Positions 44,565-55,682 of a DNA stretch of 64,000 nucleotides are shown in pieces. Within the stretch, counting starts at the first letter, position 1. The number at the start of each line of letters is the position of its first letter. The DNA is taken from assembly GCA_011037195.1 (NCBI GenBank), contig JAAEAF010000119.1:1-64000 (forward strand), written 5' to 3'. The position numbers and the translations under genes were made by a program. The notes below the pieces were generated by a model, which searched no databases, had not been told where the DNA came from, and was given only the letters and a program-made list of their open reading frames with translations. The stretch comes from Triatoma infestans. Its lineage: Eukaryota > Arthropoda > Insecta > Hemiptera > Reduviidae.

Positions 44565-45347
44565 CATCATCATTCAGCGGCACTACAACTCATTGCTGAG
44601 TCTTGGCCTCCTCAACCAGTTTCTGCCAGTCAGTTCTGTTCTGTGCTGCTGCTCTCCAGTTCGTGATATTCAATACCATCCTCGCATCACCAGCAACATT
44701 GTCCATCCAACGAAGCTTCAGCCTCCCCACTCTCCTCACACCATGGAGGTGCTCATTCATTACCTTTTTCGGAATGTGCCCGTCCCACATCCTAACCACA
44801 TGTCCAGCCCACTAAAGTCTAGCCAACTTCATAAATTTGACCACGTCTATTTCTTTAAACAGCGCTTACAGCTCCTGATTCGTTCGAGACCTCCACTCCT
44901 GTCCCACGCTTACTTGGCCGAAAATTCGCCGCAGTATTTTCCTTTCGAAAACTACGAGAGACCTCTCTTATCTATCTTCGATGTGGTCCAGGTTTCGGAG
45001 CCGTATGTCAAGACTGGGCGGACCAGGGTCTTATACAATCGCAGTTTCGTCTGCCTTGCTATCAGGTAACTTCCTATGTGCTTCCGAAGCCCAAAGAAGC
45101 ATCTGTTAGCCGCTAACGCGTCATTATCTGCGTTTACCAGGGAGCCCAGGTACACAAACTCGTTCACATTTTCAAATGGGTGGCAGCCAATTGTTACCTT
45201 ATTTGTGGTTGGTCTATTCCGACCTGTGACCATGTACTTTTCTTATTTTCGTTGATGGTGAGTCCCATCCTTCTAGCTGGGCCTTGCAGAGCTAGAAACG
45301 CTTCCTCCACGGCTCTGAACGATCTGCCTATTATGTCTATATCATCT
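44565..45347 (-). pseudogene. RTE-like LINE 3' end with 19-bp target duplication
   Basis: The minus strand reads FVYLGSLVNADNDA, KLRLYKTLVRPVLTYGSETW, a frameshift, then WAGHVVRMWDGHIPKKV, GRLKLRWMDNVAGD and NWRAAAQNRTDWQKLVEEAKT with a stop. This order is characteristic of the C-terminus of RTE/BovB-type endonuclease-reverse transcriptases common in invertebrate genomes. The end is an (ATG)n tail, seen as 'catcatcat' at 44565. A perfect 19-bp direct repeat 'atgtctcgtaattttatat' lies at 44546-44564 and 45348-45366. Catalytic RT boxes are missing; the copy is 5'-truncated with one or two shifts. Confidence 0.88.
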
Positions 45348-45489
45348 ATGTCTCGTAATTTTATATACTGGGATAAAATTACGAGATATTCAAATTCTCA
45401 ATACTTGGACACTACTATGGTTGTGGAACCGTAAAACATATCAAATGGCCATTTTAGAGATAAGGTTCTTCTCATTGATCCTCCAGAAC

Positions 45490-46765
45490 TAAGTGGAAGA
45501 ATTTGAGATGAAATATTCACTCGATTTCCTCTCACTGCAGTTGACACAATTATAAAATTGACCAACTATAAATTGTCTTTAAGCCTGAAATCATACCTCA
45601 TTTATCCTAATATAAATATAAAGGCGATGGTAATTTCAAGTAATTTTGTAGTCCAGAGGGCCAATAATATTGGAAAAATCAAAATAACTTTTGAAATTCT
45701 CGAAAACACAGATAATATTCTTTCCAGAAATATGTTAGAAATAAAAGTGGTAGGTTGATATCTGTGCAGTTAGTATGCCAAGATTACGAAAAAAAATCGT
45801 TAGAGCTGTTTTCGAGAAAATTTCAAATTCAGCAGCCTACTCTATGAAGTCGCATTTTCCATCAATCAAGTTCCTTCAAATATGGAATACTAGCTATGAT
45901 TCTAATTATATTAATAATATTATTAGGTGGTGGTAGCATATATAATGGATGTGAGAAGGAGAGAGAATAGGTATCAAGAGGAAATAAACTAGATAATATG
46001 CTGAACATTGTATAATGCAATTAACTCGCAAACTGCAAGGACTTTACAAGTATGTAGAATTTAGGTAGCGAGAGATCTAGACTGAGTGATGAGGAAGGTA
46101 GTAGAAGGTTGCTGACTCGCGTTGATAACTGGACGTAAACTGTTGTAAAAACTCTTCCCCTATAGGGCTAGCTCGGCTGTATATATATTAGACAGAGTCT
46201 CCCCCCCTATAGAGTCTACGCAGCGAGTAACTAGATTGTCAATTTTGTGTTTCTCTCTGCTTTTCGGATCCTATTACACATACACACATTATACTGAAGT
46301 GGTACTTTAGAGGAAGCATAACGTGGCTGCTCACCCGGAACCCCCCAAAATCATCTTTCCAGGAATTAAAAAAACGTTTCAAATAAAAGTGATTGGCATT
46401 TATGTGCATTAGATAACATACGAAGTTTAAAGAAAATCGTTTGAGTCATTTTGGTGAAAATCGGGAAAAATTGAAAGAAAAACTTTTCAGTGAAGTTGCA
46501 CATGCTTTTTCAATCATAACCTTATTGTCAGATGCAGTGTAAGTATCTAAACGGAATATCAAGTTTCAGCTTCTTGAGCTTCTTTGGGATAAAACATTTT
46601 GTTCACACATACAAACCAATAAACAAAATATTCGCTAATAACATTTTTTTCCCCCATACTCAGTGGATCTCATTACGTTTATTTCCGAGTAAAAACTGGA
46701 CTTTGAAAATTTGACGCAACTACAATACTTCCTCTAACCGGTACTAAAAAGAGAGAAGGTAAAAA
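45490..46765 (-). repeat. family A copy interrupted by a solo-LTR-like repeat
   Basis: Begins 'gagatgaaatattcactcg' with 'tcctctcactgcag' and ends near 46760 with 'cttcctctaaccggtac' and 'gagagaaggtaaa'. Family A sequence resumes on both sides of the family B insert at 45941-46278. Confidence 0.7.
45941..46278 (+). repeat. solo-LTR-like repeat (family B), copy 2
   Basis: Starts 'tataatggatgtgagaagg' and ends 'ggatcctattaca', about 338 bp. 'cata' flanks both sides, a possible 4-bp target duplication. Shares internal blocks with copies at 48268 and 54951. Confidence 0.65.
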
Positions 46766-48267
46766 AAAACCGTGTAGTAAAATGTTAAAATTTATCAAAA
46801 CAAATATCTCTTTTTGTGATCAAGTAAGCAAGCCTCAAAACATGTACAGGCAGTTTAAAATAAGGTATGCTATTTTTGGGGGAAATAAAATTCACAAATT
46901 ATCGTATATAGAATAGTATGAATAAATAAATCTTTTTAATATTCATTGATGAATTATCGATTGCTAATTTTTTTTAACATACTCACATACAAACAAAACA
47001 AATCGAAAAACAAAAACATACCGATTTACATACATACATTTCCTTGTAAAATTGAAAAAAAAAACTACATTACGCACAGACTGGAAGAGAATTCCGCGTG
47101 TTGCAATATTCAATCAAAAAAAAAAAAAATTGATAGCAGATTAAGGTTAAAGCGTAGCCCAGTAATTTCCCCTCAATAATTTACGCATACTGAAGCTCTA
47201 ATGTATAGGGGTGCTAATTTCAGTTTGAACTGTATTTCAATTTAGGTAAATCGACTAATTGCCGCCCACTATTACGTATTTTAAGTTCCAACAAACTGTT
47301 AATTTCTTACAAAATCATCAGTTCACGTTTTTTTTTTGTTTTTTTGTTTTTGTTTTAACTGAATAATTATTCAAAATTGAAACAACCATATCAACTGTTT
47401 ATAGCAATCAATGTTATTCATAATTTTTTGTTTATATTTTGTAATATTTTTTTCGTATATAATAAATTGTAATAAATTTTGTACTTTAGGAAAATAATTT
47501 ATCGTGAAGAACTAAAGGTAATTTTTATTAAAATTTATTACTCAGTTTATATGGATAAACAATTTTTCTTCTTCCTTTATAGGGTCATATTACAAGAACC
47601 TTTTTACCGGTAAGGGAAAAATGGATTAGCCACTTCTTCGGTGCTAAGTGACACGGTCCCCATCCTCAACCACTTTCTTCAAAACTTTCTACACCACTTT
47701 GTGGCTGTTATTATTTGAATTGAACCCAACAATAAAGGTCTGGTATCACTTATTAACTAATATTCTTATTTTGTTACTATTTTTGTTCGCAGAGAGAAAA
47801 AAAAAGTCTGATGTATAACACTCACACGACTTTCTCTTACTGCAGTTTAAAAAAAAAATTGTAATTAATAAATTTTTCTTCATACTTATGATTATTTTAC
47901 TAAATGTTTCAAAATTAATTTAATTTTGTATTAAACAATTTCAAAGAAAAGTGATAGGTCTCCTCTGTATTCATAGTTTGTACGTGAAATTTAATTTAAT
48001 CCGTTGGTGTTTATATGGAGAAAATTTGCAAAAAACTGAAAAAACTTTCAGAAAAAAAAACACTTCCGGTTTACTCATTTTCTTAATACTCAGAATTTTG
48101 GTAATTTATTTTGAATTATTAATTGTTTCGATGATAGAATTATTAATAATCAACTAAGATGGCATTCTAGAGGAAACATTCCTCCTAAAATACCTCTTAA
48201 ATGACTTAATCTAGAGAAATGTTGCAAAAGAATGTTGTAACTCTTTATAACTGTAATTCACAGATAT
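46766..48267. other. AT-rich stretch, family A piece at the right
   Basis: 46766-47800 has no recognised gene. A patch at 47620-47760 ('gccacttcttcggtgc') is less AT-rich but unassigned. A reverse family A copy starts at about 47806 ('gtctgatgtataacactcac') and continues to the family B insert. Confidence 0.45.
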
Positions 48268-48629
48268 TATCATGGAAATGAGAAGGAAAGAGTATTAGAG
48301 AGAATCGATTTTTAGAGAAATAAACTAGATGATATGCTGAACACTGTGTATTATGAATAGAACACACAAACTGCAAGGACTTTACAGTGATATAGAAGTT
48401 AGGTAGCGAGAGAAATATAAAGAGACAGACTGGCTGAGTAATAAGAAGGGATAGATTGCTGACTGGATGTAAGTCGGTCGTAAACTCTCGTAAAAACTGT
48501 CCTTTTGTAGGGTTAGCTCTGCTGTATATATAAAATATACCGCCCTAGTCTGGCCTAGGTAGCGAGTAACAAGGTTGATTCTTCGTTCTTCAAGGTCTAT
48601 GAATCTTTGGTGATTAGGATCCCATTACA
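48268..48629 (+). repeat. solo-LTR-like repeat (family B), copy 3, with 5-bp duplication
   Basis: Runs from 'tatcatggaaatgagaagg' to 'ggatcccattaca', 362 bp. A perfect 5-bp direct repeat 'gatat' flanks it (48263-48267 and 48630-48634), and the host family A sequence joins cleanly when it is removed. The right end complement 'tgtaatggga' mirrors the left start (T-x-TAATGG form), as LTR termini of type TG...CA do. It has a TATA-like 'tgtatatataaa' near 48520. Read as a solo LTR; a MITE is the alternative. No reading frame. Confidence 0.7.
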
Positions 48630-48639
48630 GATATACTTT

Positions 48640-49070
48640 AAAGAAAACCATTTTAGAGAAAATACCAGATAACTGGTAAAAAATAGCACATCAGTGGAAA
48701 ACATAACCGCCTACTACAAGCTAAAATGAAGATTTAGGTCAAAATCCATGAACCGGAAGTGCGACTGATAACTGAAAGATTTTTTTTCATGTTTACGTAA
48801 TTTTCACGAAAACGATTCAAACGATTTGCTTTAAAATTTGTATGCTATTTATTACACAAATGCTTATCACTTTTTTGTTGAAGCATTTTTCCAGGCAACT
48901 TTGTGTTTTAGAGGTTCTGGGGGAAACAGCAACGTTAAGATTTCTTCTAAAGTACCACTTCAGTACAATGTAATGATTTTGCTACTTATAACTAGAGACG
49001 CACTGCTAGCATTCCAAATTTGAGAAAAATCTGTTAACCGGAAGTGCGTTTTTACGGAATAGATTTTTGC
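48640..49070 (+). repeat. family A fragment
   Basis: Plus-oriented internal units marked by 'aaccggaagtgcgac' (about 48753) and 'aaccggaagtgcg' (about 49037), spacing near 285 bp. Confidence 0.6.
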
Positions 49071-49072
49071 TA

Positions 49073-49675
49073 GGTATGTATTTGGACAAAAGACTCTCGT
49101 GGAACCTTCATACGAGACTAAAACGTCAAGAGACTACTTGACAAGTACTTCAAACTCTCTTTAGACAACTAAGTACTCGTATACAAAACAATTTTGCGAC
49201 CAATTTGGACTTTGGAATTTGGAAGGGGATTGAAACGTCTGGGGCTTAACCAAGCGTACCAATTCGAAGAGAATCAAATCCCTACAATTCAAAATCCTCC
49301 GCAAAATCACCGAAGTTCCCATATTTACGTGTCCAACGTGTCCTTACACTGTGACCTGCGAATCCCCTTTCATCAAAGAAATCATATTATCTTCTCGTTA
49401 TAAAAAAAATCCATGAATCTCTTCATCCTTCATCTTAATCCTCTCGTCCTGCAATTGACCTCATTCCAGGTAGACCTCTCCACCGACTAAAACGCCTGCT
49501 GTCGCGAAGACTTATTCAACCTTAACAAACTGCCTCAGTAAACTTTAAGAGACTTTGTAATTGTAAAAATCTTCCCACTCACATGTTGACCTGTCATTAT
49601 GTCCATATCATCATGTTTGCTTATTGTATAACGTATACAACGGTTAATACCAATAAAAGTATTTTTTTTTCTTTA
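49073..49675 (+). pseudogene. 5'-truncated Jockey-like LINE fragment
   Basis: Begins LGMYLDKRLSWNLHTRLKR, matching the RT C-terminal block of the LINE at 234, then decays. Ends near 'aataaaagtattttttt'. Located right after family A sequence 'ggaatagatttttg', so again inserted into family A. Confidence 0.75.
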
Positions 49676-51130
49676 AAGTTACTTTAAAGTATTTTTTCCT
49701 TTAGTTTCTTGCCATTTTCCCGAAAACGCTATAGTTATTTTCTAGTAACCAGCTAACTACGCTGATATAAACCTATCACCTAAAACACTTAGGTCTTCGG
49801 TTTGAGATCGCGTCAGTGGTTTGTTCAAAACCTATGTTTCGCCCATATTGTAATTGGCTTCTTCAAGCTAGTGGCGCGTCTAAAGCTGAAACAACTCTAT
49901 ATATATATATAAAATCTCACACTAATGCATTAATTCCTGTACAATTAAAAACATATCGAAAAGTAATCGAATGAAAGTGTAAAATAAAATATAGGATAAA
50001 TTAAATTGGTCTTTTATATTTTTTACATTTTTGCTTTTAATCTATTTGTATTTTACTAAATTATAAAAAAAAAAAACAAAAAAAAAACAAACAAACCCAC
50101 TTCTCATCGATCCATTATTGCAATATGATGACTCTTAACTTCCCCACATTAATATCTGTTAAAATTTTCATTGCTAATGGCTTTGGGCTTTTAGCCAAAA
50201 AGTTTTAATCCTTAATCTGCTTTGCTGTTGGTCGTTTTTTGTTGTGGAGTGGGGAAATGATGCTGTGCGAGAGCGGGGCTGAACGAGAAATGTGGTAGAA
50301 GAGAGAGAGAGAGCAGTTCAGATCTGGCAAGTGCTTAGGAAGATTTTCGGTATACAAGGATGAAACTGGGAGGAAGTCCCACCACCACACACATTGTGGG
50401 CAATAACTCTGCAACATTTATTTCATATATATATTTAGGCTAATATCATTTTTGGTTTTACCCACACAGGCTGTTGGGATAATCTAGAAACCCCTCATGA
50501 TCATTATTACAATTAATATAGGTAACAATCCGATAGATTTTTCCGATAATTGTAACAATCTGTTACAATAATAGTGATTCAAGTTCTATTTATTAATGAA
50601 TTAGTCCTTTTTACAATTTTTATAGATTTTATAACAATAGACCGAATATTTACTTTCTCTTACAGTTTTTTAAGAGAAAGTATTCAGATGGTGTAATAAA
50701 TTTCCCGAAAATAAGTTTTTCTCAGGAGTTTGGAGATCCTTTAGGATGAGAAGAAAACTGCTGCTAAACACTCACATGACTTTCTCTTATTCTCCTTAAT
50801 ACAGTTATATATCAAAAGGCAGGGTTTCTCTTTAGAATTCAAATCTGACCCATTTGTCCCAATATAAATAACATAAAGGTTGTGGGGAGACAATACTTAA
50901 TCTAGTCCAGAAGCAGGCGTCAAGAACACTGAACCAAGCCCTTTTAATTTGAAATTTAATACCACAAATTTGCCGCATAACTGCCCACAAAATCAATTTT
51001 GTTTTTTTCGAAAGAATTTTTCAAATAAATGTGGCAGTTTTTATCTGGAGCAGTTATCACCCAAGTTTAAAGAAAATCGTTATAGTCGTTTTTTGTGAAA
51101 ATACTATAAAAAACTCTAAAACTTAGGAAA
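49676..51130. other. mixed AT-rich stretch with family A ends
   Basis: Contains a hairpin-like family A left end at 50655-50690 ('ctttctcttac...gagaaag') and a reverse family A start at about 50764. A GC-richer GA-rich patch at 50220-50400 holds no convincing exon. No gene recognised. Confidence 0.4.
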
Positions 51131-51545
51131 ATGTTCCCAGGCCCAGAAAGCCTGGGCGATTATAACCAGAAAAGATCTGAAGCGTTCTGTTTAAGTAACA
51201 ATATAGATAGACGTGACGGGTTCCCTCATGGGGCATTGTAGGCACTGGAGGCGCCTGATGAAGCTGGACCTAGAACACGATAGCACCTGCAGATTCTGTG
51301 GGGAAATGGAGGAGATTCCATTACACCTCCTAACGGACTGCGATGCTATCACCCAGAGAAGATTTGGAAGCCTGGTTAGTTACCAGGCTTTGGAAGAAGA
51401 TGTACCCTCTACCTATAACCTTCCCAGATCCTGAGATTCCTCAGAGATCTTAATCTGGAAGAAATATTATAGGTAATTAGTCTGGCACCAGTGGTGTGAC
51501 CAAATAAATCTGTTTTGATCGCAGTGCACTATACCACAAGAAAAA
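51131..51545 (+). pseudogene. RNase H LINE end, plus-strand copy
   Basis: Reads MTGSLMGHCRHWRRLMKL then CRFCGEMEEIPLHLLTDC, the same CX2C-X8-HX4C region as the copy at 37440. Stops follow, then LRFLRDLNLEE. The 3' end lies near an A-run at 51539. About 5' 80% of the element is absent. Confidence 0.75.
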
Positions 51546-51674
51546 AAGTACACATTACCAACCCACCCACCCACCGAAACGCACACCACGCGTACATATG
51601 TGCATCCGGTGTGAAAGAAAGTGAGAGAACCCATTCTCTATAAACATTTCTTTCGCAAATATGGACCGTGAAAC

Positions 51675-51868
51675 ATGATAGTTGGGCCCACGGGGCTGGG
51701 AAAAACATCAGACATACTTACTATACATAATAGGTTGCTACTTTTTCTGTTCATCGATCGGTGTTGGGCGTTCGCCCATGTTCAAGATGTTTTGTTAAAA
51801 CAGTGTGATGTTACAGGCTTGCCCAGAGCAAAATTAGTTGACACACTCATAGATGGGCGGACCCCCCC
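51675..51868. repeat. decayed hammerhead-like foldback unit
   Basis: Aligns block by block with the units at 5640 and 53232: 'gttggg...gctggg', 'aacatcaga', 'catcgatcggt', 'gggcgttcgccca', 'acagtgtgat', 'agcaaaattagttgacacac'. The core is lost (TTGAACA, CAACACC). The Walker-A-like GPTGLGKT translation here is an artefact of this repeat. Confidence 0.5.
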
Positions 51869-53218
51869 CCCAACACTGTCACTGATCAGAAAATGTAACA
51901 ATTGCCGCGGAAAGAATCCCTCTCTGATGATTTTAAAACAACCGCGAGAAAAAAGTCGAAAGTTGAGAATCTGAAAATACTTTCAGTTAACAGCAGTGAT
52001 TGGGGGATATGTGGTTATTGCACCGCCGGTTCCCTATATTTCTGGCATTTGCAACCAGAATCTTCTGGTAATTGTAGCTTTCCAATATTACGAAGCTTTA
52101 CCAAAACCATTGATCGCACCCAAGTAAATGGGAAACTAAAGTTTCTATCTTTCCTCCATTTTGAAGAGGTATTAAAACAGAAATAATAGTTAAGTTAGTA
52201 TATTAACATTTTACCATGGTATTTACATACATGGCATAGTAATGCCATAATAAATATAGAGTGGAATAATACCACAATAGAGGGCAAAGAAGACTATCTT
52301 CATGATGTGTTTCCTATCCCAGTCTTTCTCTCTTTCCATCTATGTGATGATGAGGAAGAACCCGCTTGCATCATTTCCCACTTCACCTTTACTAGAAGGA
52401 AAATCCTTTTATTGGTCTCTATGCCCGTACTCCAGCCGATTGAATCGTCAAATGAAATTCCACCCCTCATATTGAAAGGCTGAGTGGATAGCCCGGGCCA
52501 ATAGTGAGTGGGTTGGTAAAGAGCGCCCCGAAGGCGGGAAAGGAAAGAAGAGGCGGCAGCTGAAATAGGGATGAGATAGCAGTGCCCTAGGGCTGGCAGT
52601 GAAATGGAAGGGCCAGGGTTAGAAAACGAAAGAGCTTACCTTGATTACGTTTTATACGATTGGTAGAGGGAGTATTTGCTGGGAAATTTCATATCGATTT
52701 TCCATCGCTTTCCTTCTTATATGTACATTGCACTTTTTTTAATAATTAAAATTCGATCCAATTTATTCTTTATATTTAAATTTTACATGTTAATTTTTAC
52801 AGTTAAAAACTGTTTTTTTTTTTTTTAATTTCTTTTATTTCTGTAAGAAACACTGATACTACTTTCTCTCATTGCAGTTTAATTAGTTTTATAATTGACA
52901 GATTTACCTCTAACTTATAATTTTTACTAAATGCTTGTCGTCAATTTATATCAATAGAATAAAGTAAACTTAATAAAATGACTTTTGGAGGAAGTATAAC
53001 CTCCTTCTCCCCTAAAACTTCTTTAATGAACTTTCTTGGAAAAGAAATTCAAACAAAAGAGATAAGTCTCTATATATATATATATATATATAGTAGGCTA
53101 TAACATGTTTAATGAAATCCGTTTTTTGGGGGGGGGAGAAAATCGCTGACAACTGAAAAAACTGTTCAGTAAAAACGCACTTCCGGACCACTTTCATCAA
53201 ACTCAGAATTCTGGCAAT
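51869..53218. other. unassigned stretch then family A piece
   Basis: 51900-52190 has an open frame without a recognised domain. 52310-52650 is GC-richer than its flanks and could be host regulatory or exon sequence, but no supported frame was found. Reverse family A begins near 52850 ('actttctctcattgcag'). Confidence 0.4.
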
Positions 53219-53231
53219 ACATTTAATTCTA

Positions 53232-53460
53232 TAGTTGTTGTGGTAGTTGGTTCCGCAGAGCTGGAAAGCATCAGAGACATTTTCCGTGGTAGCCTGCTTC
53301 ATTTTGTGGCCATCGACCGAATCAGTATGTAAACTAAATTTGCTCTGTGCAAGTCTGTGTTGTCACACTGTCTGAAAAACGCATCCTGAAGATGGGCGAA
53401 CGCCCGAAACCGGTCGATGACCACAAAATGAAGCAGGCTACCATGGAAAATGTCTCAGAT
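53232..53460 (+). mobile_element. hammerhead-like foldback retroelement with target duplication
   Basis: A 229-bp insert in family A flanked by 'acatttaattcta' at 53219-53231 and 53461-53473 (15 bp if 'at' before it is counted). The left arm ('agacattttccgtggtagcc' and 'ttcattttgtgg') is the reverse complement of the right arm. The hammerhead-like motif lies in the right half. There is no coding frame. A 13-15 bp duplication fits target-primed retrotransposition rather than an LTR element or a cut-and-paste transposon. Confidence 0.75.
53382..53419 (+). ncRNA. hammerhead-like ribozyme motif
   Basis: Helix I 5' strand CATC (53382-53385), core CTGAAGA (53386-53392), one extra T, helix II GGGCG-AA-CGCCC (53394-53405), GAAA (53406-53409), helix III as the palindrome ACCGGT (53409-53414), cleavage-site C at 53415, helix I 3' strand GATG (53416-53419) pairing with CATC. 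This is the type I order, and the short palindromic helix III suits dimeric folding, as known for Penelope-like and retrozyme hammerheads. The single extra T before helix II departs from the canonical core, so activity is uncertain. Confidence 0.5.
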
Positions 53461-53473
53461 ACATTTAATTCTA

Positions 53474-54945
53474 ATTAATATTATGTAAGTGATAGAATTA
53501 AGTGATAAACTAATCTGATAATAAATAACACTTTATAGGAAAATATAACCCCTTCCCCCCAAAAAGCCCCTTTAATCAATTTTCCTAGAGAAATATGTAA
53601 AATAAAGAAATCTGATACGTAGGTTGTAGGCAAAATCCATCAACAGTAAAAAATGCGACTTTATGAATGCATTTTCAGTTCATCGGGATTTTCTAGGAAA
53701 CTACCCCAACGCTTTTCTTTCAAACTTCACATACTATCTAAAAACATAAATATTTTCCCGGGAAAACTGATTTTTTGGAGGTTCTGGGGGGGTACTACCA
53801 CAGCTATAATATTAATGTACACAAGAAGTGATTGCTATAAGTCCGAAATTTGAAGAAAATCGGAATCCCGGAAATTACTTTTTCTTTGAGCAGCAAAGAT
53901 GACTCACTTTGTCTTTTCTTAAGAGGAAGTACTGGCGATCGTGTCAAATTTTCAACGACAAGTTTTCACCCGAAAAGCAAGTTGTGATGTCCCCTGAGTA
54001 CGAAAAACTGGTTTTTGGAAATTGATCTTTCTTGCTCTCCCACCTGTGTGTATGTGTGTGTGTGTGTGTATGCGTTTTGGGTAAGCATAACTCATGAACA
54101 TTCGCAGAAAATCCCAAACTTGATTTTTCTTTTAAGTTCTAAAACTGGGGATCCGGCATTAAGTTTTGTGGTCAAAATCGGTCAACCGGAAATATTACTT
54201 TACTGAATGCATTTTCATAGTTTTCAAACTTTTTTTTTTTTTACGTTTTTCTTGAAAACCAATAAAACTAGGTTGGTTTAAATAAACTATACGTGTCAAG
54301 AGGTATTATTTTTATTAGAAACATTCATTTTAGGGTATATCTCTAAATATTACGATTATACGAATCTATGCGACTTTACTGAACTTCTTTTACTTCTTTA
54401 CGACTTCTCCCCCCCCCCCCAAATAATAAACATAAAAATACAGGGAAAACGGAAGAAAGAATACGGGGAAATGTGTATGACCAAAAAAATAAAAATGAAA
54501 TAAAGTATTCTCTTGTTACCATTTAGTTTGATGTTTACCTTATCTATATCTCTTATCAACTATACCCAGTTTTACTATCTTTGACGGCAGAGTGTGTTTT
54601 TGTTTATTTTGTATTTTTCCATTCATATATCCAAACTTCGAATACCCGCTTTGCTTGAATTTATTTACTAACACATTATATAGGAAAAATTTCATTTTTT
54701 TTATTTTTTATTTAATTCGCCCTTACGGGTATGGTGCATTGATTTTTATTTCAACTTCAGAATGCACTTTTTCTTATTTTCTCTTATTGCTTTAAGAAAA
54801 AGTATTGTTTATGATCAAATCAAATTTTTCGTAATGTTTTCATGGGAAATACATCTATGCATGAAAGAAAAACTGGTGTGAAACATTAAAACGATTCTCT
54901 CGCTCTTTCTCTTAAGGCAGTTAATACACAAAATTTCTTTAAAAT
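53474..54945. repeat. family A copies in opposite orientations
   Basis: Family A internal sequence continues to about 53880. A plus-oriented start lies near 53915 ('ttaagaggaagtactggcg') with 'ggaaatattactttactg' near 54187. Another left end lies at 54778-54810, and a reverse start near 54872 ('ctggtgtgaaacatta'). A CA/GT microsatellite is at 54045-54070 and poly(C) at 54410-54420. Confidence 0.55.
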
Positions 54946-54950
54946 TATTT

Positions 54951-55325
54951 AATCAATGTGAGAAGGAGAGAGAGTTAGAGAGAATGGATTTTAGAGAAAT
55001 AAACTAGAAAATGCTGAACACTGTATAATAAATAGAACACACAAACTGCAAGGACTTTACTGTTAAATAGAAGTTAGGTGCGAGAACAATATAAGAAACA
55101 GACTGGCTGAATAAGAAGGTAATAGATAGCTTGCTGACTGGATGTAACTGTTATAAACTATCGTAACACTGTATCGAACTGTATTGCTGTCTATCTATTT
55201 ATATAAATCGAATTGTGTCTTCCTAATCTGGCCTAGGTGAGGAGTAACTAACTTTTGATTCATTTAATGTCTGCTTCTCCACTCTTAGGATCCTATGAAT
55301 CTTTAATGATTCGGATCCCATTACA
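54951..55325 (+). repeat. solo-LTR-like repeat (family B), copy 4
   Basis: From 'tgtgagaaggagagagag' to 'cggatcccattaca', about 375 bp, very similar to copies 1 and 3. Left flank 'atcaa' and right flank 'ctgct' do not match, so no target duplication is visible. Confidence 0.65.
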
Positions 55326-55444
55326 CTGCTAGCGATTTTCTTTGAACTTAATATTCTAACCATACATACAATAAATCTATTATTTATGACTATGGAAATT
55401 TGTTTTCGATTAAGTTATATTATTGGGTTTTTGGAGAGGAACTG

Positions 55445-55682
55445 GATGTTGTTGTGGTTGGCTCTGCAGAACTGGAAAGCATCAGTGATATTTTCCGTGA
55501 TAGTCTGCTTCTTTTTGTGGTCATCGACCGGTGTAAGTGTGTGTTTCAACTAAATTTGCTCTGTGCAAGTCTATGTTATTCACACTGTTTGACAAAAAAC
55601 ATCCTCATGATGGGCGAACGCCCGAAACCGGGGTCGTTGACCACAAAAAGAAGCAGACTATCATGGAAAATATCTGTGATGA
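55445..55682 (+). repeat. hammerhead-like foldback unit
   Basis: Close relative of the unit at 53232: inverted arms 'ttccgtgatagtctgcttc' and its complement, with the internal 'caactaaatttgctctgtgc'. The motif (about 55605-55655) has CATC, then CTCATGA (mutated from CTGATGA), GGGCG-AA-CGCCC, GAAAC and CCGGGGTC. Likely inactive because of the core change. Confidence 0.6.

Noticed and set aside
51675..51720. A Walker-A-like GPTGLGKT in a plus-strand frame
   Set aside because: The nucleotide sequence aligns with the hammerhead-like foldback units elsewhere in the window, and no other ATPase motif follows.
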